From NCBI GenBank assembly GCA_036675035.1, contig JAKFFO010000217.1, positions 1-50,840 of the forward strand: a stretch of DNA of 50,840 bases, in the 5' to 3' direction. The notes below the pieces were generated by a model. The model searched no databases. It was not told the origin of the DNA and saw only the letters and a program-made list of their open reading frames with translations. The stretch is from MESE01 sp036675035. GTDB taxonomy: Bacteria > Pseudomonadota > Gammaproteobacteria > Burkholderiales > Burkholderiaceae_D. The position numbers were made by a program, and so were the translations under genes. Positions within the stretch are counted from its first letter, which is position 1, and every line of letters starts with the position of its first letter. Shown piece after piece: positions 33,438 to 41,336 of the stretch.

Positions 33438-34550
33438 TTACATTCCGTCGATGATTCCGCGCACCGGGCTATCGATCGCGTGCTGCATGAGCTGCTCCGG
33501 TGTCCAGCTTTCGTATTTCTTGGTCAATGCGCGCAGGTCCGCTACCAGCTGGCGTGCCGGCAAGCCCTTGGCTTCGTTCTCCTTGATGAACTCTTCCCAC
33601 ATCGGCTCGACAGCTTTTTTCCATTCGGCGAGCTCTTCAGGCGACGGCTTGATCACCTTGATGCCTTTTTCTTCGATGACTTTCCTCGAAAGAACGTCGT
33701 GTGCGTCGAAACCGTTGCCGCTCATCTGGTTTAGTATGCGCAGCTTGGCGTACATGAAGCGTTTCACTTCCGGAGGATAGCTGTCGAAGGACTTGCGATT
33801 GAATGCGTAGGCGAGCGGGCTGTTGTTCAGATTCAATTCCGTCACGTATTTGGCGACTTCGTGAATCCGGTAACCGATGGCACCGGTATCGTAGAACGCG
33901 ACGCCATCCACTACGCCGCGCTGAAACGCAGCGTAAGCTTCAGGCGCCGGCGTGGTGACCGGAGCACCGCCGAGCGACTTGATCATCGTGGTGCCGGAGC
34001 CGCCTGACGATCTGATCTTCATTCCCTTCAGGTCTTCGAGCTTGCGTACCGGTTTCTTGGTGAACAGATTGTAGGCGCCGGTCACGCTGTAGTTAGCGAG
34101 ATAGACGCCCATCGCTTCATACTCTTTCTTGAAGTACTTGGGATAGAGTTCCTCGGAAACCCGTGACGCGACCGCCGCATTCGGGAATGCAAAAGGCAGT
34201 CCGAGCACGTGGTGCAGCTGGAAGCTGCCGGCCTGGTACATCGTGTAGGCGGGCGTGAAATCGGTAATATCATTTACCGCTGCCTTGAAGCCATCCTTCG
34301 CGCTGTGCAGTACGCCGCCATAATATTTTTCGATACGAATTTTTCCGTTGCTTTCCTTTTCGACCATGTCGGCCCAAGGGTCAAGCGTGGTTTTTATGGT
34401 TGGGAAGGTGGCCGGCGCCGAATGCGACAGCCGGATGGTAATGACCGGTCCGTCATAGGTAAATTTTTCTGCCGCTGCGGCATTGAGCGGACTCAACAGG
34501 ACCAGCGGCGCACATACCGACAATGCCATTAATCGAGTAGCAAATTTCAT
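33438..34550 (-). CDS. TRAP DctP-family solute-binding protein (1)
   Basis: Periplasmic binding protein of about 370 aa. A Sec signal peptide (KFATRLMALSVCAPLVLL, cleavage near 25-27 in NAAAAEK) precedes the DctP fold, with ITIRLSHSAPATFPT, GKIRIEKYYGGVLHSAKDGF, the conserved Arg in LKGMKIR and FQRGVVDGVAFYDTGAIGYR. It shares long stretches with the binding protein at 38125, including EEFIKENEAKGLPARQLVA near the C-terminus. Two ATGs are adjacent; the second (34550) has the better spacing from AAGGAG. No separate permease accompanies it, so it probably shares DctQM with DctP2. It follows CMD gene 2 by 68 bases. Confidence 0.92.
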   Translation of the reverse strand: MKFATRLMALSVCAPLVLLSPLNAAAAEKFTYDGPVITIRLSHSAPATFPTIKTTLDPWADMVEKESNGKIRIEKYYGGVLHSAKDGFKAAVNDITDFTPAYTMYQAGSFQLHHVLGLPFAFPNAAVASRVSEELYPKYFKKEYEAMGVYLANYSVTGAYNLFTKKPVRKLEDLKGMKIRSSGGSGTTMIKSLGGAPVTTPAPEAYAAFQRGVVDGVAFYDTGAIGYRIHEVAKYVTELNLNNSPLAYAFNRKSFDSYPPEVKRFMYAKLRILNQMSGNGFDAHDVLSRKVIEEKGIKVIKPSPEELAEWKKAVEPMWEEFIKENEAKGLPARQLVADLRALTKKYESWTPEQLMQHAIDSPVRGIIDGM

Positions 34551-34618
34551 CATGGTCTCCTTATGGTTTTTCGGGTTCATGGTTGGGGAACCGGCCGGAT
34601 GCAGGCCGAGCCCTTGAC

Positions 34619-35185
34619 TTATACTTTCGCGTTGAGGCGCAAAGCCTCGAAGCCTGGCTCCAGATCGACGTCCATCGACTTGAGGAAGCGTCCGACGCAA
34701 ACATAGAAGCTTGCAGTGAGCACCAGCTCGACGACTTCCGGATCGCTGAAGTTCTGCTTCAACGCGGCAATGCATTCGGCCGATGCGGCCGGTCCCTGAG
34801 TTACTTCTTCCGCCAGGCGAAGGGCGGATTTTTCCCGCATGGTAAATACGTCGGACGTCGACCACGCATCAAGCGCATCGATCTGGCTCTGGCTCACACC
34901 GGCATCGAGTGCGAGCGGGATGTGATGTGCCCATTCATAATCGGTTTGCGAGATCTGCGCGCCGCGCAGGATCATCAGTTCGCGGATGACGCGCGGGCTG
35001 GTCGCATTGAGCCGCAGCGGCCAGGCAAAATCGATCCATGCGCGAAACATTTGCGGCGCCAGACCCAGTACCCGGTACAGATTCGGCAGTTCGAAATCCG
35101 GCCCGCGCGCGGCCAGCAATTCATCGACGATCTGTTTCAGTGCGGGATCGGTCGGCTTTGCCGGTGTCATCGTCAGTCTTGTCAT
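34619..35185 (-). CDS. Carboxymuconolactone-decarboxylase-family protein (2)
   Basis: A 188-residue CMD/AhpD-like protein. The family helix reads RELMILRGAQISQTDYEWAH with Glu84 and His87/His88, followed by HIPLALDAGVSQSQIDAL. There is no CxxC, and the Cys found in CMD protein 1 is also absent. It starts 9 bases after SDR 3, a tight pairing that suggests consecutive steps. Decarboxylation, isomerisation or ring-lactone chemistry would all be compatible. GAGGAACTC precedes the ATG at 35185. Confidence 0.85.
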   Translation of the reverse strand: MTRLTMTPAKPTDPALKQIVDELLAARGPDFELPNLYRVLGLAPQMFRAWIDFAWPLRLNATSPRVIRELMILRGAQISQTDYEWAHHIPLALDAGVSQSQIDALDAWSTSDVFTMREKSALRLAEEVTQGPAASAECIAALKQNFSDPEVVELVLTASFYVCVGRFLKSMDVDLEPGFEALRLNAKV

Positions 35186-35194
35186 TTGAGTTCC

Positions 35195-36025
35195 TCAGTT
35201 TCGTTTGCCATTGCTGGGCGGAATAGGCAGACGGCCCGATCCGGCGGATGCGCCGGCATCGACCGGCATTACGATGCCGGTGATCCAGCGTGCTTCGTCG
35301 CTTGCCAGATACAGCACCGCGTTTCCCACGTCCCACCCGGTGCCCTCGGTCTGCAGCAATGACCGCTGCTGCCGCGCCAGCCGCATCTCGGGAGTCATGC
35401 CGCGTGATGACACCATCGGCGTGTACACCATGCCGGGGCAGATGCAATTCACCCGTATGCCCTCGGTGCCGTGGTGCGATGCCATCGCCCGCGTCATGTT
35501 GACGACCGCACCTTTGGAAGTCGGATAGAGCAGGCTCGGATGTCCGCCTACCAGTCCTGCAACCGATGCGATATTGACGATCGAACCGACGCCCAGCTTG
35601 CGCATCTCCGGAATCGCGTACTTCGCCATCAGCATCATCGAGGTGACGTTCACGCGCATCGCATGCTCCCACGCGTCAAGGTCCACATCCACTGCGGTTC
35701 CGGCGGGCCCGCCGATGCCGACGTTGTTAACCAGAATATCAACCCGGCCCCATTCGCCGATCGCGGTTTGTACGGCCTTATCACACGCCGCGGCCTGGGT
35801 GACATCGACTTGCAAGGGCATTGAAACCCCGCCCTCCTTCGCGATCATTTGCCCGGTTTCGACGGCTGCTTCCAGCACCGAGTCAATCAGCAGCACGCTG
35901 GCTCCCTGGCGTGCCAGGAGAATTGCCGCTGCGCGGCCGTTTCCGATGTCCGACGAGCGCGAACCGGCGCCGGTTACCAGCGCAACCCGCCCTTTCAGTC
36001 GCTCGCCTTTCGCAATCTCAGTCAT
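35195..36025 (-). CDS. SDR with expanded nucleotide-binding loop (3)
   Basis: A 276-residue SDR. TGAG (18-21) and GNGRA (28-32) are separated by six residues (SRSSDI), compared with one in classical SDRs. Other motifs are NNVGIGG (100-106), NIASVAG (151-157) and the active-site Tyr167/Lys171 in YPTSK. The C-terminus ends with ITGIVMPVDAGASAGSGR. Asp48 after the second strand (LLIDS) suggests NAD+. It follows dctM by 31 bases and precedes CMD gene 2 by 9 bases. AAGGAGCAAAC precedes the ATG. It probably oxidises an imported hydroxy compound. Confidence 0.88.
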   Translation of the reverse strand: MTEIAKGERLKGRVALVTGAGSRSSDIGNGRAAAILLARQGASVLLIDSVLEAAVETGQMIAKEGGVSMPLQVDVTQAAACDKAVQTAIGEWGRVDILVNNVGIGGPAGTAVDVDLDAWEHAMRVNVTSMMLMAKYAIPEMRKLGVGSIVNIASVAGLVGGHPSLLYPTSKGAVVNMTRAMASHHGTEGIRVNCICPGMVYTPMVSSRGMTPEMRLARQQRSLLQTEGTGWDVGNAVLYLASDEARWITGIVMPVDAGASAGSGRLPIPPSNGKRN

Positions 36026-36056
36026 GTTTGCTCCTTGTGTCAGTTCCGTAGTGGCA

Positions 36057-37358
36057 TTACTTCATCATTGTGGGCAGCCACGTGGCGATTTCCGGAAAGA
36101 TGATCAACAGCCCGATCACCACGAATTCACCGACCAGGAAAGGAAACACGCCGCGGAATATCTGTCCCATCGGCACGTCCGTCGCGATACCTCGCATCAC
36201 GAACACGTTGACGCCGACCGGAGGCGTAATCAACGCCACTTCAGTCATGATGACGATGAACACACCGAGCCAGACCGGATCGATGCCGAGCGCGGTTGTG
36301 ATCGGGAAGATGAACGGCAAGGTCAGGATAGTCATGCCGAACACATCCAGGATCGCACCGAGGATGAGATACATGACGATCATGAAGAGGATGAATTCGA
36401 ACTTGGAAGGATTTATCTCAGTGACGAACTCGACCAGCAAGTCGGTGATTTGCGTGACGGCAAGAAAACGCGATATCAGGTAGCCGCCGATAATGATTGC
36501 AAAAATGAACGCGCTGACCGTTCCGGTATCCGAAAGCGCTTTCCTGAAGTTCGCCCAGGTCAGCCGCTTCATTACGAAGCTGACCAGCACCACGCCTGCA
36601 GCACCGATGCCGGATGCCTCGGTCGGCGTGCAGATGCCGCCGTACAAGGTGCCGATCACGATCGCAAAGATCACCGCGATCGGCCAGATGCCCTTGGCCG
36701 CGACGATTTTTTCTTTCAGCGTGTACTTCGGACCAAGCGGACCAAGCGCCGGATTGATCAGACACTGGCCCCATACGATGCCGGAAAAAACCAGCATCGT
36801 AAGAATGCCTGGGACGATTCCGGCAATGAATAGTGCCGCAATCGATGTGTCGGTCAAAGTGCCGTAGAACGCAAATGCCAGGCTGGGAGGAATCAGGATT
36901 CCGAGTGTTCCCGACGCAGCCAGCACGCCGGTGGAAAGCTTCGCATCGAAGCCGTATTTTTTCATCTCGGGATACACGATCGTGCCCATGGTCGCAACGC
37001 AGGCCACGCTCGATCCGGTAACCGCACCGAAACCGCCGCAACCCAGCACGGAAGCAATGCCAAGCCCGCCACGCACGCGACTCAGGCAACGCTGCAGGAA
37101 CTGGTACAGGTCCGACGCAATGCCGGTGGTAGCGGTAAGCTGCCCCATGAAGACGAACAGTGGAATACAGACAATAATGAAGTCCGTTCCCTTGTCCCAG
37201 GTAACGAGCGTGATCTGCGACATGGTCTGCGGTACGCCGACCACGACTGCGGTTCCTACTATTCCGACCACGGCCATGGCGAATGCAATAGGGACGCCGA
37301 GCACGAGCATGACCAGCATTGCGGCGATCCCGACGATGCCTACGGTAATTGGATCCAC
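36057..37358 (-). CDS. dctM: TRAP transporter large permease subunit (DctM)
   Basis: A 433-residue integral membrane protein with the usual 12 or so helices of DctM. Conserved segments include MLVLGVPIAFAMAVVGIVGT, FVFMGQLTATTGIASDLYQF, ASGTLGILIPPSLAFAFYG and LITPPVGVNVFVMRGIA near the end. It forms the transport channel with DctQ and takes substrate from a DctP protein, driven by Na+. Translation starts at a GTG whose G is the last base of the dctQ stop codon (1-base overlap), with GGGAG about 8 bases upstream. Confidence 0.94.
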   Translation of the reverse strand: MDPITVGIVGIAAMLVMLVLGVPIAFAMAVVGIVGTAVVVGVPQTMSQITLVTWDKGTDFIIVCIPLFVFMGQLTATTGIASDLYQFLQRCLSRVRGGLGIASVLGCGGFGAVTGSSVACVATMGTIVYPEMKKYGFDAKLSTGVLAASGTLGILIPPSLAFAFYGTLTDTSIAALFIAGIVPGILTMLVFSGIVWGQCLINPALGPLGPKYTLKEKIVAAKGIWPIAVIFAIVIGTLYGGICTPTEASGIGAAGVVLVSFVMKRLTWANFRKALSDTGTVSAFIFAIIIGGYLISRFLAVTQITDLLVEFVTEINPSKFEFILFMIVMYLILGAILDVFGMTILTLPFIFPITTALGIDPVWLGVFIVIMTEVALITPPVGVNVFVMRGIATDVPMGQIFRGVFPFLVGEFVVIGLLIIFPEIATWLPTMMK

Positions 37359-37894
37359 TATTTTTTCTCCCGTTGAATGACGACGCCTTCTACCTCGGTT
37401 ACAACCTCGCCGTCTTCATGCCGGCCGCGCACCATGTAAAAGATCAGTTTGACCACAAAGACAAAGCTGATCAGCGCAGCCATCGCGCGGAACGGCCACA
37501 ACGGGAGATGCAGTTCTTCGCCGGTCTCGTTGGTCTTGATCATGTATCCGATATCAAAAATGCACTGCAAGCCGAGCAGGCCGAAAAAGACAATGCCGGT
37601 GATCGCAGTGATCATGTCGGAGAGCGTGCGCCAGCGCCCTTTCAGGTGTACGTACACGAGCTCCATGCGGATATGCTTTTTCTGGTCCCAGGTGTACGTC
37701 ATCGACAAAAACAGCACGAGAAACAGCAGCAGTCCGTTTATCTCTTCGCCCCATGAAATCGGCGCATTGAAGAAATAACGCATGACCACGTTGACGGTGA
37801 TGATGATTGCCATTACGGGCAGCACGAGCAAGGTGCCGAACTCGTGGCACCACCTTGAAAAACTTTTGAAGACAGCTTCGATCCGGTCTAGCAT
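37358..37894 (-). CDS. dctQ: TRAP transporter small permease subunit (DctQ)
   Basis: A 178-residue membrane protein with four helices (about 22-42, 54-74, 92-114 and 134-155). It has the DctQ-family motif VVMRYFFNAPISWGEEIN, then QKKHIRMELVY. It stabilises DctM in the inner membrane. I chose the ATG at 37894 because GGAAGGAAGG lies just upstream and the family begins there; an ATG at 37957 is possible but lacks a site. It precedes dctM with a 1-base overlap. A LacI-operator-like site and a TATAAA box lie about 115-130 bases upstream. Confidence 0.92.
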   Translation of the reverse strand: MLDRIEAVFKSFSRWCHEFGTLLVLPVMAIIITVNVVMRYFFNAPISWGEEINGLLLFLVLFLSMTYTWDQKKHIRMELVYVHLKGRWRTLSDMITAITGIVFFGLLGLQCIFDIGYMIKTNETGEELHLPLWPFRAMAALISFVFVVKLIFYMVRGRHEDGEVVTEVEGVVIQREKK

Positions 37895-38009
37895 GTCAGC
37901 CTTCCTTCCCTCTGTTGATATGAACAACTGGTTTTCGATCAATTGGATCTTCGGCATTCCACCCCGCGGAGGTTGACGAAAATCAAATACGCTCGCACCG
38001 TGAAACGTA

Positions 38010-38025
38010 TGAAAACGTTTTTATA
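38010..38025 (-). promoter_or_regulatory. LacI-operator-like site overlapping a -10-like box, upstream of dctQM
   Basis: TGAAAACGTTTTTATA on the plus strand. TGAAAAC/GTTTTTA is a near-palindrome with the central CG typical of LacI/GalR operators. Read on the minus strand, TATAAA directly adjoins the operator core. The 15 bases GAAAACGTTTTTATA (38011-38025) recur exactly upstream of dctP2 (39308-39322), in the same orientation. The site suggests an internal promoter for dctQM under the LacI protein encoded at 30780. Confidence 0.6.
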
Positions 38026-38080
38026 AAGCGGGCGAGAAAGGGCAATACTTGCTGCTTAATGATTAAATCGGGTGGAGGGC

Positions 38081-38101
38081 GGCACGTCGGTCCGACGTGC
38101 C
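38081..38101. repeat. Perfect hairpin between dctP2 and dctQ
   Basis: GGCACGTCGG-T-CCGACGTGCC, a perfect 10-bp inverted repeat, lies 23 bases after the dctP2 stop in the 230-base gap before dctQ. There is no U-run, so it is more like a 3'-protecting or attenuating structure than a terminator. It could raise binding-protein over permease expression. Confidence 0.65.
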
Positions 38102-38124
38102 GGTGATACGGAATCTTTCCAGAA

Positions 38125-39234
38125 TTACATCCCGTCGATGATTCCGCGAACAGGATTTTCCGTGACTTCCTTCATCAGCTGCTCCGGAGTCCAGCTTTCA
38201 TATTTTTTGGTCAGCGCACGCAGGTCCGCCACCAGTTGCCTTGCCGGCAAGCCCTTGGCTTCGTTTTCCTTGATGAACTCTTCCCACAACGGCTCTGCGG
38301 CTGCTCTCCATCGCGCCTGCTCTTCAGGCGACAGCTTGATCACCTTGATTCCCTTGGCCTCGATGATCGGACGGGAAACGGCATCCTGGCGATCGAACTC
38401 GATGCCGTACATCATGCTCAATCTTCTTTGCATGTTGTACATGAAGCGTTTCACCTCGGGCGGATAGGCATCCCAGCTTTTGCGGTTGTACGCCCAGGCG
38501 TTGGCCGGGTTGTTCATTTTCGCTTCGATCAGGTGCGTCGCCAGCTCATGGATCCGGTACGCGATCGCGCCGGTATCGTACAACGCAACGCCGTCGACCA
38601 CACCGCGCTGGAACGCGTTATAGGCTTCCGGCACAGGGACGCCGACCGGCACTGCGCCCAGTGTCTTGATGATCTTCGAAGGAGTGCCGCCGGCAGCGCG
38701 GATCTTCATGCCCTTCAGGTCCTCGAGCTTCGTGACCGGCTTTTTGGTAAAGAGATTGTAGATTCCGTTGGCGTTGTAATTGGCCAGGTACACCCCCATC
38801 GCTTCGTACTCTTTCTTGAAGTACTTGGGATACAGCTCTTCCGCCACCTTGACCGCGACGGCGGCGCTCGGGAAGGCGAACGGGAGATCCAGCACGTGGG
38901 TCAGCTGAAAGCTGCCTGCCTGATACATGGTGTATGCAGGAGTGAGATCGGTAATGTCGTTTACCGTGGCCTTGAAGCCATCCTTGGCGCTGTGCAACAC
39001 GCCACCCATGTATGTCTCGAACTTGATCTTGCCGTTGCTTTCTTCCTCCACCATCTTGACCCACTTCTGGCTGACCGCCTTGCTCATTGGATGAGTTGCA
39101 GGCGCGAAGTGCGAAAAGCGTATGGTAATCGGCGGGCCATCGTAGGTGAATTTTTCGGCAGCTTGCGCGCCGGTGATGCCGAGCATGAGAGTCGGCGCAA
39201 CAAGCATTGAGAGGACTGAGCGGCGGGATATCAT
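38125..39234 (-). CDS. dctP: TRAP DctP-family solute-binding protein (2)
   Basis: Periplasmic binding protein of 369 aa. The signal peptide begins ISRRSVLSMLVAPTL; the Arg pair gives it a weak Tat look, and cleavage is expected after AQA (about 25). The mature part starts AEKFTYDGPPITIRFSHFAP and is highly similar to DctP1, including GVLHSAKDGFKATVNDITDL, LKGMKIRAAGG with the ligand-binding Arg, FQRGVVDGVALYDTGAIAYR and LPARQLVADLRALTKKYESW. It feeds the DctQM permease downstream. The start at 39234 has AAAGGAG at ideal spacing. A LacI-like operator lies about 73-88 bases upstream. It should be the first gene of the operon. Confidence 0.94.
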   Translation of the reverse strand: MISRRSVLSMLVAPTLMLGITGAQAAEKFTYDGPPITIRFSHFAPATHPMSKAVSQKWVKMVEEESNGKIKFETYMGGVLHSAKDGFKATVNDITDLTPAYTMYQAGSFQLTHVLDLPFAFPSAAVAVKVAEELYPKYFKKEYEAMGVYLANYNANGIYNLFTKKPVTKLEDLKGMKIRAAGGTPSKIIKTLGAVPVGVPVPEAYNAFQRGVVDGVALYDTGAIAYRIHELATHLIEAKMNNPANAWAYNRKSWDAYPPEVKRFMYNMQRRLSMMYGIEFDRQDAVSRPIIEAKGIKVIKLSPEEQARWRAAAEPLWEEFIKENEAKGLPARQLVADLRALTKKYESWTPEQLMKEVTENPVRGIIDGM

Positions 39235-39576
39235 GGTTGTCTCCTTTATCCGGTTTCTATATTTTCGGGCCCAGTATCTGCCCGGCGTCGTTTTTTGAAC
39301 GTTATCAGAAAACGTTTTTATACGCAATCGACATTTGCCGATTTTAATCCCTTTATTTGTAACGGCAAGGACGTTTTTTGAAGCGCTGTTATTCTTTCGA
39401 CATTGGGTTCCGCGTCGACTTGCACTGCTAACAAGACTTCAATAAATCGATTCGATTATGAATTCAGATCAAAGCTCTGCACATCTTCCGGCGCGTCCGT
39501 TGACACCGATATAATTCCATGTGAAACTAACTTTTGGTACCACATGAAACTATTTTATTAGAACGGAGACATGGAC
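39235..39576. other. Divergent control region, dctP2 / amidohydrolase
   Basis: 342 bases with no gene. It contains the LacI-like operator at 39307-39322 and two direct copies of CGTTTTTTGAA (39289-39299 and 39372-39382). Near the amidohydrolase start, ATGTGAAACTA and ACATGAAACTA form an imperfect direct repeat (about 39519-39552), a possible regulator site. Confidence 0.55.
39307..39322 (-). promoter_or_regulatory. LacI-operator-like site overlapping a -10-like box, upstream of dctP2
   Basis: AGAAAACGTTTTTATA on the plus strand. It shares the exact 15-mer GAAAACGTTTTTATA with the site upstream of dctQ. The core AAAACGTTTT is a perfect palindrome with a central CG, as expected for a LacI-family operator. 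On the minus strand, TATAAA overlaps the edge of the core, a position suited to repression of dctP2. Confidence 0.62.
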
Positions 39577-41301
39577 ATGCAATACGACCTGATTATTCGA
39601 GACGGGGAAATCATCGACGGTCTGGGCGGGCCGGCCTACAAGGCCGATATCGGCATCGCGAATGGCGTGATACGCACGATCGGCCAGATCGGCGAAACTG
39701 GCGCCGAAGAAATCGATGCGACCGGATTGCTTGTCACGCCGGGTTTCGTCGACGTACATACTCATTACGACGGCCAGGCGACCTGGGACCAGCGCATGTG
39801 GCCATCCAGCCTGCATGGCGTGACCACGGCAGTGATGGGCAATTGCGGCGTCGGCTTCGCTCCGGTTCGCCGCAACGATCATCAACGCCTGGTCGAGATC
39901 ATGGAAGGCGTCGAAGACATACCTGGAACCGCGCTGCATGAAGGTCTCAGCTGGGACTGGGAAAGCTTTCCTGAATATCTGGACGCGCTCGACAAGACCA
40001 GCCGCGACATCGACGTTGCGGCGCAGCTGCCGCATGCGGCGTTACGGGTCTATGTCATGGGCGAGCGCGGCAACTACCTTGAAGACGCACGCCCTGACGA
40101 GATAGCGACCATGCGCCGGCTTACCGAGGAAGCAATGCGCGCAGGCGCGATGGGCTTCTCGACTTCGCGCAGCAGCAACCACAAGGCGATCAGCGGCGAA
40201 CCGACACCATCCTGGCGCGCCGCCGAAGACGAACTTGCCGGCATTGCGCAGGGATTGGCTGATGCAAAATGCGGCGTGCTGCAATTCATATCGGACTTTG
40301 CCGATGAACAGGCCGACGAATTCGACATGATTTCCCGGTTGACCAAAATCGCAGGTCGACCGGCATCCATTTCGATTGCGCAACGTCATGCAAAACCGGA
40401 AGGCTGGCGCGAACTGCTTGATCGAATCGACGATGCCACCGCAGAAGGATTGGAAATGCGCGCCCAGGTAGCACCACGTCCGATCGGCATCATGCTCGGG
40501 TTGCAAACCAGCCGCGGCCCATTCCAGTGCTGCCCGTCATTCCGCGCGATCGTCAATCGGCCGCTGGAAGAAATCGTGGCGACCATGCGGGAACCGGAAT
40601 TCCGTCGGAAACTGATTACTGAAGCAAAGGAAAATCCCGGTCAAAGCAATGGCAACGACCTCGATTACCGCAGGATTTTCCCGCTCGGCGAGAACCCCGA
40701 GTACGAACCGGCCCCGAGCCAGTCAATCCATGAAATTGCCGCGCGCAGCGGGCGCGACGTGCTGGACGTCGTCTACGATCTGATGCTCGAAAATGGCGGA
40801 CGTTCACTGATGCTGATGCCGTTTGCCAACTATGCGTACGGCTCGCTCGATGCAACCCGCGAAATGCTGGAGCATCCGCGCAGCATTGTTGGCCTCGGCG
40901 ATGGCGGCGCCCATGTCGGTGCGATCTGCGATGCCAGCTTTCCGACCTATCTGCTGACCCACTGGGGACGGGACCGCCAAACCGGACGTTTCGACCTTCC
41001 GAGATTGGTGCAGATGCTGACCAGCGAAACGGCGGCGGCGGTCGGCCTGCTGGATCGGGGCGCGATTGCCGTCGGCATGAAGGCGGACCTGAACGTGATC
41101 GATTTTTCCTCTCTGGCGGTGGAAGCGCCCTACATCGCATTCGATCTTCCAGCGGGCGGCAAGCGCCTGTTGCAGGGCGCACGCGGATATGTGGCGACCG
41201 TCATCTCCGGCGTTCCGGTCTACCGTAACGGTGAAAGCACCGGCAAGCTGCCCGGCCGCCTGGTACGCGGCGCGCAACCGGCACCGGCCGCAACCAGGTA
41301 A
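39577..41301 (+). CDS. Amidohydrolase, D-aminoacylase-like
   Basis: A 574-residue amidohydrolase-superfamily protein of the N-acyl-D-amino-acid deacylase type. It has an N-terminal beta domain (YDLIIRDGEIIDGLGGPAYK), metal-site residues His61 and His63 in GFVDVHTHYDGQ, Cys90 in GNCGVGFAP (the equivalent Cys is a zinc ligand in D-aminoacylase), a TIM barrel, and a late DGGAHVG segment with the expected barrel-end Asp. The substrate may be an N-acyl amino acid, a cyclic amide or a related C-N bond. I prefer the ATG at 39577 because GGAG is 8 bases away; an ATG at 39571 is only 2 bases away. It is divergent from dctP2 and followed by a marR gene. Confidence 0.86.
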   Translation: MQYDLIIRDGEIIDGLGGPAYKADIGIANGVIRTIGQIGETGAEEIDATGLLVTPGFVDVHTHYDGQATWDQRMWPSSLHGVTTAVMGNCGVGFAPVRRNDHQRLVEIMEGVEDIPGTALHEGLSWDWESFPEYLDALDKTSRDIDVAAQLPHAALRVYVMGERGNYLEDARPDEIATMRRLTEEAMRAGAMGFSTSRSSNHKAISGEPTPSWRAAEDELAGIAQGLADAKCGVLQFISDFADEQADEFDMISRLTKIAGRPASISIAQRHAKPEGWRELLDRIDDATAEGLEMRAQVAPRPIGIMLGLQTSRGPFQCCPSFRAIVNRPLEEIVATMREPEFRRKLITEAKENPGQSNGNDLDYRRIFPLGENPEYEPAPSQSIHEIAARSGRDVLDVVYDLMLENGGRSLMLMPFANYAYGSLDATREMLEHPRSIVGLGDGGAHVGAICDASFPTYLLTHWGRDRQTGRFDLPRLVQMLTSETAAAVGLLDRGAIAVGMKADLNVIDFSSLAVEAPYIAFDLPAGGKRLLQGARGYVATVISGVPVYRNGESTGKLPGRLVRGAQPAPAATR

Positions 41302-41336
41302 TCAAACTGCATCGACACTGACCGCGAAAGTGAAAA

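Noticed and set aside
39500..39515. TTGACA and TATAAT as a promoter of the amidohydrolase gene
   Set aside because: The two hexamers are separated by only 4 bases, so they cannot form one sigma-70 promoter.
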